Shown: one piece after another, positions 48,618 to 62,678 of the stretch
Layout of the letters: every line of letters begins with the position of its first letter
Numbering within the stretch: position 1 is the first letter of the stretch
Source of the DNA: Sphaeramia orbicularis
Lineage: Eukaryota; Chordata; Actinopteri; Kurtiformes; Apogonidae
Direction of reading: 5' to 3'
Assembly (NCBI RefSeq): GCF_902148855.1
Contig: NC_043978.1
Location: 35,789,794 to 35,853,793 of the forward strand
DNA: 64,000 nt
Translations under genes and position numbers: made by a program
The notes under the pieces: generated by a model
Database searches by the model: none
The model's input: the letters and a program-made list of their open reading frames with translations, nothing else
What the model was told of the DNA's origin: nothing

Positions 48618-51600
48618 CTTGGAAAAAAAGAAGAGAGACAAATAAAAGCTTCATAAGCAAAAGGCCGTTTACCCTTACAACACCTCCTCCGTGCTCATTC
48701 AAGTCCCAGTGGCCTCTCAATAATACTACACAGAGTTTTTGTCTGTAATTTTCAGACAACTGCGGTGCTTCGGGCAATAACTGTAGTTTTGTTTCATATC
48801 TGTTGCTGTTTAGGTCTTAGATATGTTTAATTGAGGTTATAATGTTAACCTTTTTTCAATTATTATATAATGACTATTTCTAAAGCATCTGGGCTGCACT
48901 TAAATTAGTAATAGGGAACATTAAAGTTAAATTACAATGTTTATAGGTTACATATGTTTGCAGTGATGCTAATTTCCTTGCTGTGGAGCTGCACCACTGT
49001 TAAATGACTACAGAGGAAATACTACATTACAGTGGTGTGGCCTTGGTGATAAAGGTCTGTTTTGTTTTTTCATGCTTCAACTATCATTTCTTTAGGCCAA
49101 GGAAGCTGCACAGGTAATTGGATTTCCCTTGTCTGGAGGCTGATTTATCGCAGTGATCTGACATGAAATTAGTAGCAGCCGATCTCCAAGTTCACGATCT
49201 CTCATTTCCCATCTGAACTGTACAGATTAGAGGTCGACTGATGATGGATTAATTTAAAGGGTGATATAATAAGGATAGTTTGGAGCAGTTTGACATAGAC
49301 ATTCAGTTCTACAGTTTCTCATACAGTCAGTCACAGTAATCATGCCTAGGCTAAATAAATCTGGATCAGTGAATAACAAAATCACAGGAATTAATCAATA
49401 AATGTTGAAGTGAACATCAAACTAACTTAATTTATCCTTGTACTTCCAGATGTGAAGCCTGATATTTTACTTGCCATTAATACTATGGCTAAAATACAGC
49501 TCAGTTTAGTTTACTTGTTCCTTTCATGAAAGTGCACAATAATACAATATATATTCGGTACACAAATTCACTATATATACAAATCAAGACTTTGCTGATT
49601 GAAACAGAGCAGTAAGAAGAACACAATTCTAGACAGTGCTGGGTATTGGACAAGGGACTTCACTTGTCTCCTTGATTGTTCATATGCCTATGCCACCCAT
49701 GTAAATGGTTGAACCTGATCAGCGCAGTGGGAGGGGCAGTTATGTGGTTACAAAACCAAAGGAAGTGAGGCATGTGAGAAGTTGAAATCTATGACCAAGG
49801 TAGGAAATGCATGAGACAGATGGCACTGTTTAAAGTGATAGAGGGAGTGGTTTAGGAGCCATGTGGTCTGTAAATATGACCAGACAAGCTGTAGGTCATG
49901 TCATTATTTGCTTTTATACTTGTAGAAAATTCACAGACATTCTATCCCCTTCAAAAAATGCTTTCACTTGGTTAGAAACTAAACATTTAATTCAAGTGAT
50001 TGTCTAATAAACATGGAAATGAGCCTCAAACTAACCATAAAAAAATCTAGGTGTGATTTTTACATCTTTTGATCTAACATGTTCCCTGAAAATTTCTAGA
50101 GTTGACTTGCTGACAGATTAATCAGTCCATCTAGAATTTTTATTGGCATTTTATTCACTTATTGCTCACTAATTTCAATAATCCAATCCCAGTACCAAAA
50201 TAATTATCTCTTATGGAGACGATGATATTTACACTGTAATATTGTATTTTAATGATGCAAATACAGAACTACATTGGCTGTTTCTAGTTTGTCTGTACTC
50301 TCATTCATTTCCGTTTCAAAATTAAACATCATGCTTTGATCTTTTAGCCACATCGCCCACTTCTGAGTGGAATAATGTGATTGTCAACTGATAAAGGCTT
50401 CTGTCACAGTATCAGTGGCTTTTAGTGGATGAAAAACACGAACAACCCACACAAGTCATTATTTTTAATTACCTCCGCCACTTAAGTTCTTTTTGCACCA
50501 GCTATACAAAACCTGGCTGCTGTGTGTCAAAAATGTGCTGCTGGTAACAGATCAACACCACCACTCGGTCTTTTCAAGACAGCACGCACCGTCATAGATC
50601 AAGTGACTAAAATTATAACCTAGTTCAGGTAATTTTAACACCAGTTTGAAATCCAACGTGCACTTGACACCATGATCCCTAGACTATAACACGGAAGGAA
50701 AATGGTGGCAAACTGCTCTGAATGGCTTTTGGTGGAGTGAGACAGCTCTGATGACAGGCTAAACGTTGAGAATGAGAGCGATGATAGTGATTTTCAAGCC
50801 ATAAAATGTAGAGCCTGTATCCCATTATTGCTCAGCTCGCTTTGAACGCTCTCACGCAGCCTGAGAGTAGGAGATAGTGTGTGTAGGAAGATCATTTTGA
50901 GATCATTTACACAGAAGCCCGTAGCATTGCTTAACAGAGTGGTGTGTGTGTGTGTGTGTTAGTACGGGGGGTTTGTACAGGGAGTGAGAGGCTTGTGTGG
51001 GTGTTTGACATTTCCAAAGGAGAGCAGAGGAAATGCGGCCAGTGAGTTCTGTTCTATTGAATTCGTCTTTATTGTGATCAGCGCCTATGGAGCACTCGCC
51101 TCTCTCCTCCTCAAATCCCTCTTTTCCTTTGCCCTCTCAGCAGACTCCACTGAGGGAAACCACAAATGAGGGGAGGTTGCGAACAATTCAGAGCAGAATT
51201 CAGCTCTCATCATGTTAAACCAAGGCCCATTGTTTCGGTGAAAAACCAATACCAGTAGGTAGTTTCCGTTAGGGGGAATAAAAAGGTTCAACAAGGCAGT
51301 TCGCTAAATGAACAGTAGAGATGATGTGACGTCTTTCTGTGCGTCCCTAAAAGAATGCAGGCTGATAATGAAGCATAAAACAGCACACAACTGACTAAAT
51401 AAAGTCAGAGTAGTTATTAAATAAAGTTTTTCTTGAGGGGCTGTTGTGTTTGAATAGCTATTATTCTGTTTAACTGCTCATTTGTACGTCTTGTTTGTGT
51501 TGATTTTGTATGGTTGCTACCTTGGCCAGGTTTCCCTTGCAAAAGAGATTTTTGATCTCAATGGGATTTCCTGGTTAAAGTTAAATAAATAATAAATAGA

Positions 51601-54496
51601 TGTTATATTATCACTATCGCTCTTGTAATCCTTATCATCGTTATTATTACTACCACTACATAATTTCCTGAGTTTTTACTCACTGTTTACATTTGCATAA
51701 ATATTCTGCTTTTTGCCCTTATTCTGAAAAAGCTAAAACCCATAATGAGCATGAAAAAAGAAAAATAATCTTTCACTAATATTCCTGTTCATGTGCAGCA
51801 TAACATATCAACACATTAAAATATGATTTTTACAACTCCTCTCCTCTGGTTGAAGACATTCTATTGCAGCATCTTCCCTCTTTTGTTCTTTCAAACACTC
51901 TCTGGGAAAAAGGTCAGATTTTTGATATTTACTCATATCTGTTAATATCCTGCTGGCATCCTCTGTCACAATGTTTAACAGTAGGTGATTCTCCTTACAA
52001 GAAGCAATGTGGATGTTTCTTTTTTCAGCATCCATCTTTACCAGAGAGGATCTTTGTCTACACTCCAGTTGACAGTAAACACAAGGGAAAAAATCATGTA
52101 AAAGCGGAATAATGTCAGAATATCCTGGCCAAACTCAGAGTATCCACACAGAATATGCTGTTAGCATGACAGCTGTCAAGTTGAAAACACTGGAATAATA
52201 GTATGAACATAAACACTCGAAATCTTATTTTCTAACAAGGATAAAATGAAGTCATTGCTGTCTCTGAGGGGACAGAAATGTAGCGGCATAAAAGCTGCTT
52301 GTTAGCAATACACCATATACTACATGCAAAAACACACACATTTAACTGCGAGTGCAGCCTAAAACACCTGATTTGTGTGAACAGTTGTCGCACTTTAACC
52401 AACCCATCAACATTCACTACACTAGTTCACAGATGCCTGCAGTAAAGTAGTGGGTGAGTGGAGGTGTCAAAGTAGCTTTTCTGCTGAACAAAGCCATTTG
52501 AACACTTAGCCATCCTGGCAGCCAAAGCTTAGCCTTACATCAGTGTCTAGTGGGAGATCCATCAGAGAGATAGGCCAGGTCTAAAAGCTTGAGGCTGGAA
52601 AATAAGGCCAGGTTGACTGGGAAGTGATGTAACAGGACAGCACAAATTCACACACTCTCCCTGTATATACCCACTCACAAACTTATACACAGAGCTAAAT
52701 GAAGGTTCAAAGTCAGCCAAACTGCACAGCCCAGCAGGGTATAAATGGAGACTAATTGCCGTCCTGCTGTGTGTGAGGAGGAGAGCAAACTGGAACCCTC
52801 ACAGATGGAAAGGAGTACTGGAGCACAGTCATGAGGACTAACATTGAATTGACCTCCACTTGACAGCCAAAGCAAAGTCTGCAACCGGAAAGACATGCAG
52901 ATTTGGTTCAAGAGGTGATTCAAAGGACTTCCAAACAGAAACAGATTCAGCAGATACAAAAAGCAGAATATTAAAAATAAATAATATTTCTACATACAAA
53001 AACAATATGATAGTCATGTTACTTCTCTCCTGCATTGAGCTTATATTCTTTCGCTGCTGTGAAGCATTAATGTAGATCAGAATCCCCCTCCCCAGGCTAC
53101 CCCCTGTGTGGATAATTATCAGAATCTATTTCATTGACAGATGCACAACAGCAGAGATAAAGTGTTAGATATGCAGCCAAGTCATGAAATAATTCCTCTA
53201 ACTGACAGCCAATTATGGATCAATCATTGGTAATTAAATTCTATCAAAGAAATGCATTCGAGAGCAGATGTAAAATCCGCGCAGGGAAAAAAAATACATA
53301 TTTTTTCATTTAGGTTGAATCTGGTGATTTTGCATGCCATTTAGTTAATTAGATTTCACTGCATCTAGTTTAATAATCTCTTGTAGATATTCACCCATTC
53401 AAAATACCTACGTTGTTTGATAACGATTAACGCATCTATGGCTTTGTGGGTCTCCCCTGGTGTACAGGGTGATTGGCTGATTTGGTTTTATATGTAAATT
53501 TACCTCCTCTTTTCCATGGTGGGGATGCACAAAGAATGGTAAAGATAGTACTGGTACTGTGTAGGAGAAAGATGCTCAAAGCCAAGTGGAGGAACGGGAA
53601 CATTTAGTCCGCCAATGTCTCGTTTACATGTCCATTCATCAAATCTGTCCTAAAAATAACTGGATCGTGCTGTGCTTATAGCAGTCTGACCCTCATTTAT
53701 TGACTTCATCAATATTACTCCACTTGAGAAAGTTTCATAGCAGCAAAGTATCTTTTACCTAGTGAAATTCAAGTATGCATAGCTAGGCCAAAAAATACTG
53801 TGTCCTTGGAAAGGTACTGTAGAAAAGTCTCACCTAAAACCCTCTGAGCTGGGTCTGAAACAAGCAAAATAACACTGGACGCACAATAAAAACAGTGAAT
53901 GGCTAAAATTTGCTTAGAGGTCTTATTTATGTCTTTGTGCATAAGAAATCAATATAAGTGAATCCCCAAAGGAACTTTGTGTTGGTAAATACAACTTATG
54001 CAAATTTACAGGATTTCAGTTATGTTGCAACATGTTGATGGTCATATGAACTATGTTTTCAGGTCAAAAATGTCCAATTTCATCACAATTAATGCTATAT
54101 TTTCATGTCACAAATAGCTAAGTTATATTTTAACTGAATTTACCTGAAAAACAAATATTCTATTCTTTTAGATTCCCCAATTTTTCTTACAAGATTATAT
54201 ACTACATATCACGTTTTATTTTTACAGGTTGCAATATGGAGTATGGTGCTGATCCATCCTGCTTATGTTATGCGAATACATACATAAAGAATGTCACACG
54301 TCACTTTTTAAATCAACAGTTTTCTAACAATAACCATTTTTATAAAGAAATAACAATTCTATATTGTTATGTACTCTTTAGTATGATGATAAACTATACA
54401 ATAAATAATTACGATACTAGTTTTTGCACAGGGGTCATTTCTGGAAACAGTGACATGGCTGCCGAGCATCAGTATGATGGGATCCGTAACAACCAT

Positions 54497-54847
54497 GTCA
54501 CATCCGTCCACTGCCACATTTTGTGTTTTTGTGTCAGCTGTTATTGTTTTAGATCCACAATACTAACATTTATGAATAAGAGGATAATTAGCAATAGTAA
54601 GTATATAAGTTTATTACTAATAAAGTACTAGTACTGACCAGATCATCATGGGTAATGTCACGTCCGTCCACTGTCACGTCTGTCCACCAGTTATTTATGC
54701 TCTTTCTAAATGCTATTTTAAGAATTCTATTCTAATTTATTTTCTTCTATTCTGTGTAATTATTTTATATTCTGTGCTATATTCTGTTCTATACTGAATT
54801 TATTAATTTCAATGCCCCCCCCTTTCTCAAATGTCACATCCGTCCAC
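54497..54847 (+). repeat. Four copies of GTCACRTCYGTCCAC
   Basis: Starts at 54497, 54657, 54673 and 54833, so spaced 160, 16 and 160 bp. Sequences between the copies do not obviously align. Origin unknown. Confidence 0.6.
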
Positions 54848-55353
54848 CGGCAAAAGTTTTCATATACACGTGCTATTCAAAATCCAATATTTCTGAAAAT
54901 ATAGCTTCCACTGTCAAATATCAGTAGTCTGTGCACAAATGTATTAGCATTATTTCAACACAGTTCTATGCATTTCTTACAACTTTTTTTTTTTTTTTTT
55001 TTTTACAAAAATAGCCACTCATTTGACCCCTTAAGTAAATTTTAGCCGTGAAGTGAATATTTTTCAGAAGAACATATTCAAAATCTTGAGTAGAGAAGTA
55101 AAATTAGCTTTGAAAAACATGTTTCAGCAAGTTAAAAAAAAGAGGTTTGATACTCTTTAGGAGTTGCCATACTCACTTTCTATTAAAATTTGTGACTAAA
55201 CAGTCAAAGTGACAAAAGGGTGAAAAGTTAACGCCACTGAAGTGTTTTTGTGTGTGAACAGCCTCTCATACACAGTAGGCAGCTGTACAGTTATATGAGA
55301 CCCATGACACAAAGGGCATTATATGTCTTCATAAAATACAACTTTTCAAAGAA

Positions 55354-55640
55354 TAGAATAGAATAGAATAGAATAGAATAGACCTTTATTGTCACTGTTA
55401 CAGGAACAATGAAGATCAGTTTATTGGCTCTGGTTGTGTTTAATAGACTATGTAAAAATATCTCACAAAATTATACTGAAAATATACACTAAAAAATATT
55501 GACAATATGCAAGAACTACAAAGATAAAATACTAAAATATAAAAATACTAAATTTAACTCTATACTACAGATAAAAGAAATATATACAACATATTAGGAT
55601 ACAAGTAATAAAGGATATGTACAAGGTAAAATTAACACAA
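55354..55640 (-). repeat. Dispersed repeat with (AATAG)n edge, copy 2
   Basis: Pentamer run AGAATAGAATAGAATAG followed by CTTTATTGTCACTGTTACAG, GAACAATGAAGATCAG and ATTATACTGAAAATATACAC. Same family as 19151-19450. The simple-repeat edge suggests a LINE 3' end inserted on the minus strand. Confidence 0.6.
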
Positions 55641-58600
55641 AGTGCATGGGTTGGGATTATTGTCATTTCTACATATACTGTGCTCTAATGTTAAAAAATA
55701 ACAGACCCCCATTCCTTTATGAAATGGAAATAGTTAAAATCTCCAAAATGTCCAGAACAAGACAATGCTGGGCAAAATGCCAATGTTCTCTGCTTCAGAC
55801 TACTTTTATAATCCACGCTGAGCTGACAGGCTTTGGCCAAAAACCATAAGGGCTCAGTTTAATAGTCTGGATTCAGAGACGTGACATCTGTCTGAGTGAA
55901 AGATGACAACGGGGAAGAAAGCTTCGTCAGATATTGGACTGGGCGAGAATATGCCTGCAGAGTACAGCAACACCACAGCTGCTGTTTCACTCTGGACCTC
56001 TGACTGTGTAATGAAGCTTGAGGACATCCAGCGGGAAACAGGAAGGCAGGGCACAGGTGAAGAAAGTTAAAAAGTAAAAAAAAATACCCCTGAAGCCATC
56101 ATCAATCAGGTTTCACATGTTTTACTATGGCCTGAACTGATACTTGTACAAAACTGTATCATATTAAATTCCATCAACACATACTGAAGTGCTTTAAGAT
56201 AAAAAAAGGTGCATGTGTATGAGAGAAAGGGAGGTATAAAAAGCATTGAGAATCAAACAAGAAAAACTGAAGGTCAGCATTTTGTGTCAATCCAAGTTGA
56301 TTCTTCATTCTCTTTTGCCTTTGTTCAGCAACACATCTCTAAAGCACTTGCCTATTTTCTTTAGTCTTGCCATATGCAACATTATTATCCATTCACCATC
56401 TTTGTCTTTTGTCATGTTTGCCATTGTTAACTGTTGACAGGAAAAAAGAAGAGGAATTCAAAGACCAGTTACTGAATACTTGCAAGCCTAGATGTTCTTC
56501 TAAAAGCATTAGTGAGCTGTAGCAATACTGAGACAAAGCAAAATGTAAATATTATTTATGCAAAACAATAATTACTGTTCATAATACACAGCACATGTTC
56601 ATTATGCTTCTTTATCTATGTACACTCCTCCTTGCCTTCTTCTGGCTCCTGCCTTTCAGCAGCTTCCCTCTTTATAACATCCCTTGCTGACATGCCGCCT
56701 TTGTCAAGCATAATAAAGGAGGATAGAGTGAGGTCCATGTCAAGTAGCTTCATATGAGAGACTCTTTCCACTGGCTGCACACCTATTTCTCATTATTCAG
56801 CCAATAACAATGAAGTCAAACATGAATGTGACCTGGGGCAGTGAGATATGGAGGAGGGGGAAATGAGAGAGGAGCAGACGTAGTAGCCATCAAAGCAACA
56901 GCATGAACTACAAGTGAACTGTCATTCAGGACAAGGCACTACAAAAAGACAGATATTTCAGCTATGTGCCACTTTCAGTATATGGTGGAGGTACAGAAGA
57001 AGGCTTTAACAGGAGGGTCATCAGAGGTTCTGATGAAGTCCAATAACTCTGAAAATACAGTGCTCTCTGACCTTTAAGGAGCACTGCAGTATCTGTGAGG
57101 TTTCTGGCAAAAGCTTTTTGATATTTAGTGGCATTTAACAGGTCACTGGTCAGCATTAAGGTGTACAAATGTGTAAATGGACTGAAGACCTCTTATGTCT
57201 GAGACGTGACTGGTAAGCAGAAACACTTCATTTTATTCATGGTTTAGTTTTAAACGTGCCTTGGGCCAAAGCAAATTTAATTCTACAAGCAGGCCTACAA
57301 GGTGTTGTTTGGAGTGCCTTATCACTACAGGGAGAGGAAGCTGTATCTAATGTGATTAAGTTAGCTTACATCTTAAAGAGTGGTTCAAGCTGGCCTGTCT
57401 CTTTCTTTTTGGCAAGGATGTTGGCAAAGGCAGCCTGAAAACACATTTCAGCAGAAATGATAAACACTAAAGTGATTAAAACAGTCCAAGCTAGAGAAAA
57501 ACACAAATCTGCTTTGCCTCTTAAAAAGGAAAATAGAGTGCTTTCACAGCCAATGACACTGATTTTAATGAGATGAAAGCATTCTTTAAAACATTATGCA
57601 GTCTTTTCATAATGTGCTCCCTTAATTTCTTGCCAGTCTTAAACATACGTTGCTACCTACAGAATTTTATCTTAAAAGAAAGTGCGCATGTTATCATCAC
57701 ACTTGCCTTGCAACAGATTGCATAAACTAAGTGATTCAGATTTCCCTGCAAAAACTCTGCCTTTTGCTGGCTACGTCCTGCACAAACTTTATATAGGATG
57801 ATAAGATGTACTTGGTGTGCAAAAAACAAATGATGAGAACTAATGGTTCCTGAGAGAAAAAAAACAGTACATGGACTGGAGTAGGACTAAATATCCAGGG
57901 TTTTCTGTATATGATTGCTTAGAGCTTAGGAGCTGCCCGTACACTGTAAGTCATGGGTTTAGGGGATTGTTAAAGTAAAAACAATTATTTTCACGTATAT
58001 CTGACAACAACATATATATATAAAAAAATACCCATATGTAGATTTTTCATATAACATTCAGAAAATAGCGAGAAAAAAAAAAAAAAAAAAAAAAAACACA
58101 ATCCATCTGCTCTTTGATGAGTTTAGTGTACTGTCCTTCTGAGGTAATCCTTTACATTGTTGTGTGACATAAAAAATAATTATAGCAAAAATAAGAAAAG
58201 TAAAGGATCTGAACTACAATTTAGTGTGACACAGAACTCAGAGCATAGTTTTTTACTTTTTCATTTGGCTGTGAAAAAACACTTTAGTGCTACAACATAG
58301 TGTTATAATGGTAGGAAAAACTGTGCCAATATTCAATCTATTACAGAGGCTTTTGTCTTCACAAGTTTTCCAACATGGATGAAAAAGGAGCCCTGTTCTT
58401 AAAGTATGCTGTGATGCCATAACATAATGTGGCAAAGTGGAGAGAGTCAGGGCACATGAACTGTTTTGGGGGAGTCAAACATGAAGTACATATCAACGAC
58501 TCAAAAGGGGCTAGCACTCCTAGTCACAAAACAAACACAGCCTTCTTAATCCAACAGTGTAAGTCAAGGGTCTTTGTTGCAGCATAATATCCTCCCTGAA

Positions 58601-61600
58601 GTGAATCATGCTTCTTCAGTTTTACAGTTACCATCCCACACATACTTTGACAAGGAAATATAATCGGCTTTACTTGGCTTGCATTAGCTTCAGTTCAGAT
58701 ATACCCAAATGGGGATAATATACACACATACAGCAAATGAACAAACAGACAAAAGACTATGTACTTTAGTGCACTGTGGTCCACACCTTCAAATAATAAA
58801 ACTATTGTTTGTGCTGTTGTACATAGCTTAAAAGTCATTGCATCCTCCACTGATGTACCCATCCTTTCTCAAGCAACTCAAACTCTTCCAAAATTTTCTT
58901 TACTCCATTGACCTCTAGTCTGTTTGGAAGCTTAGGAATAAAAAAACAACAGTAGCCTCCCTGACATTCACCAACTTGCTGGAATTATATTTGGTAGAGG
59001 GAACCAAACACGCAGCTCTGACCATCTCTCACTCTGATTAATGCTTCACAGAGTCTCTTGGATTTGGCGTGTGTTAGCTGAAGTGATGCCAGCCTGTCTG
59101 GTCCTGACATATTGGGCAGGAAGACAGACATGCATAGACATCAGATGTGGCACACAGAGGCGAAATCAACCCTTGTCTCTGTCCCGTTCACAGAGGGAAA
59201 CTACAGGCTGTTCTCCTCTCCCTTACATCACACCATATTCCCCTGATCATTTAGGAGTACAACTTGGAGTAACTGTCCTCACATGTCACTTTGTTTATGA
59301 AGATAGGGTTGAGCAATACCATAAACCAATAACATCATAAATGAAACAGTGGTGCAACATAAATGCCCCTGTTTACAAATGATATGATCTTTTCACGGCC
59401 CCCAATGATGTTTTGTTTTATTTTACATTTAGTATTTTTTTTTTTTTTTTACCATTTTACTCTAAGACTTTCTTTTTCAATATAGCACTGTTAGATTCTT
59501 TTGAATGAAAACTACTTTATATACACAATCTATTATTATTATTATTATTATTAGTCAATTAATCATACCTTCATACATATTGAAAAGTGGGGTACAAGAC
59601 AGAATGAGCAAAATCCAAAACCTACAACTAATAAAGCAAAAATAATTGCACTCAGATTCTTTCAGACCTACCACTCCACCCTCTTTTTACAGCCTTAGAG
59701 GCAACATTTGGCAGATGACAGAGACTATCAGCTTACCCTTGTGGAGTACATGAAATATGGGAGACCTTGGCACTTCATATTGTGCAGGTCCTTTCTTGTT
59801 TAATCAACAAATCAATAGTAGCTGTGTTGAACCTGAGCTGAGTAGCACTTTCACTTGAAAACATCATAATATATTCATGAGGAAAACTGCATGCTAATGG
59901 CAGCTACACTTTTCAGAGATTTTGAGAGGAAACCTCGTACACATATGCACACAACAGATGCAACTGGGCTGGGTGATCTGGCCTCCTCTCAAAATGTATT
60001 TTTTCCTTTAGTCTTTATGGGTTCTGAAAACTTTTACTGTATGTGATGGCTTTTCGTTGTTATCTGACAAGAATCTTGGCATTACTGCATCAGCTTGGAC
60101 CAACATTATTACAATACTGACAACATCTAGATGAAGTAAACACGAGCGACATATTCTTGTAATACAGCTACAGTGATTCCAATAATTACCTAGATTATGG
60201 GAGCCTAATTTATCCTGCTGGAGTTTTATAATGAAAAAAAAAAATTTTTTTTCACATTAGCATAAATCTCAAACATCTGTGTAAATCAGACTCACTGCAC
60301 AACGGATACCAGAAGCAGGACTAGCAGCTGATGGACTTACGGTGATTCTTGTTATTTATACAGCAACAGCAAACCAGCAAGTTACATAAACTCTGCAAGT
60401 AAACACAGACTGACCTTAAACACTTAAGTGCAGACAGACACAATAGTATTGCTATAAATAAGCTGAAATATAACTACAATATTTACAACAAATGCTAGTA
60501 GTGTAGAAACATTTTGACAGCACAAATTTTATAATTACATAATCTATATTATCCTTCTGAAAAGTAGATTAACTACCAAAAGAGACCGATTGTGGTCTAA
60601 AGTTGTGCAACCACTCAACCCTAGACTGGCCATACGAAACTGATAAACAGGAAATTTGACATTTGCAAATTAGAAAAACTAGATTTTTTTCTAGATTTTG
60701 TATGAAAAGTATTATTACACTGTATGTAGTGGATAATTCTATAAATGTAGTGACAGTGTGACTAATAAGTAATTCCTGTAACTAGTAAGCAAATGGAAAA
60801 CGGACTCCTAAGTGGTATAGAGCCATTGCTTCAGATTATTATTGACATGTGAAAAGTTCCCTGTGGTCACGACGAAGCCTGTCACAGCTGTTTTGTTATC
60901 ATCAGCCTGCAGAGTTACATAAGGACATGGAGGAAAAAAGAACTTTGTGGGGGAAAAAGCAATGTGGTCTGTTGTCTCAATCAGAAGGGAGATAAATGTT
61001 AGGAGTGTTGTAATAGAGGAGAATATCTTACATCTTACAATACACTCACGAAACACAAGGGCCGTCTCTTAGAAGAAAACGTGAGTCTGGTTGATATCAG
61101 GGCTTGGGATGAGGTTGGGATGGGTTAAAAGTTAACAGATGTGCCACTAATGACTTGCATGACAAGCTGCCATGACTACAACCAGACGTTACTGAACAGG
61201 TCTGGACAAGGGGAAGGAGGAAGAGGGTGAAGTGTGTTTGATGGAAAGTTAGTACAATGGGTGGTGTGAGCACAGACATGACACACAAAATCACAGAGGA
61301 AAATAAAGCAACTCAGTGAAAAACCTGGATTTTAACGAAGCTCTTTTAAATTTTCACACTGTGAGGAAAGGCAGTGGTTATACTCCAAGCTGAGGTATTT
61401 TTGTGCATGTATGTGTAAAATCCTAATGCTACTGCAATCCAGTTTCTTCTAAATGGAAGATAATGGTGCCCACTATGGCACCAGGACAGGCAGTTTATTA
61501 GTTTACTGTCTGCCAGCATCAAAAGGCCCATAATAGACTGGATGGGGATGCTTCAGAAACAGAGGCCTTTAGACAGCATCACCTCTACAACTACACCAAA

Positions 61601-61679
61601 AATGGTCTTTCAAGCAAAATGCAACCTAATTAATCTAAGAGTTCATCTCCAGATCCAAAACCTGATTAAAGATTGAAAC

Positions 61680-62678
61680 TAGGGCTGTGCAATTAATCAA
61701 AATTCAATTACAATTTCGATTATTACAAGCAACGATTACAAAAATTATGTAATCAAGAAAAAACGATTATTAATTTTGAGTTGTTTTAATTCACGCGCAC
61801 GCAAGCTACCATGAGCTGCTCTGCCCCGCCCCCCTCTAAGCTACTGCTGCCAGCTAGCCGGCAGGTCCACCCCAAGAGGAAAGTTGTACCTAGCGGTCTG
61901 GAAAAATGGCAGGAGAATCACAGCAGAAGTGCATGGTAAACAAAAAAGGCAAGTCAAATTCAATTGTACGGAATCACTTTGGGTTTGATGAAGAAGATGA
62001 AGAGCAAAAACACATCACGTGCAAAAAGTGTTTCGTAGTTGTGTCCGCACCGACCGCTAACACAACAAACCTTTTTAACCATCTAAAGTTTAACCACCGC
62101 CACCTTTATCGTAATCTTATGAAAAACTAAAACGCATAAAAACAACTTCGTCCGCAATGCAATCTTCAGTCTCCGAATCTCTTTATGCTGCAACTCCCGT
62201 ATTAACCTAACCCGTATAACCCTAACGTGCGTATTCTAGATGGCTAATGTATACAGAAGGCCTTAACTGAAACCTCACGGCACGCCACTGAATTTACTAT
62301 TTCATACTACATTGACCATACTTGAATTTATAATTTGCACTTGACGTGAGTTTTTTTTTTTTTTATTGCTACAGTTCTATGGCAAGTCTATAGCAGTTTA
62401 ATTACAGTGCACTATTTATTTACAAAAGGAAACATACTTAAATTTACAGCACACTTATTTGCATTCAAAGATTTTTTTGTTTCATACAAAAGTGAACATA
62501 CTTTATTTTAGTGGTTAAAAGCTTTATTTATGTTTAAAGAGTATATTTTACATTGCTTTGCAAGAAAAAAAATAAACAACTTTAAGGTTAACAAATAATC
62601 GTTTTTAATAATCGTGATTTTAATTATTGCTAAAATAATCGTGATTTTTTTTTTTTTTTCTATAATCGAGCAGCCCTA
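61680..62678 (+). mobile_element. hAT transposon, deletion derivative retaining a BED-finger ORF
   Basis: Termini TAGGGCTGTGCAATTAATC and ATAATCGAGCAGCCCTA are inverted, flanked by the 8-bp duplication ATTGAAAC (61672-61679, 62679-62686). At 999 bp it is far shorter than an autonomous hAT element (usually 2.5-5 kb). It has subterminal AATCGTTTT/AATCGTGAT repeats. The duplication is perfect, which suggests it is fairly young. Confidence 0.9.
61906..62130 (+). CDS. BED zinc-finger ORF of the hAT element (74 aa)
   Basis: A single uninterrupted reading frame with a good start context, beginning MAGESQQKCMVNKKGKSNSI. Cys39, Cys42, His59 and His64 (ITCKKCFVVV, then NLFNHLKFNHRHLY) make a BED-type zinc finger of the Ac/hobo/ZBED class. 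In full hAT transposases this domain is the N-terminal DNA-binding part; here a stop follows at once and the catalytic RNase-H-like and dimerisation regions are absent. It could bind element termini if expressed, but it could also be a passive remnant. Confidence 0.6.
   Translation: MAGESQQKCMVNKKGKSNSIVRNHFGFDEEDEEQKHITCKKCFVVVSAPTANTTNLFNHLKFNHRHLYRNLMKN

Noticed and set aside
54236-54631. 131-codon ORF on the plus strand
   Set aside because: Composition is AT-driven, with no recognisable domain; it runs through the GTCACRTCYGTCCAC motif cluster. Treated as chance.
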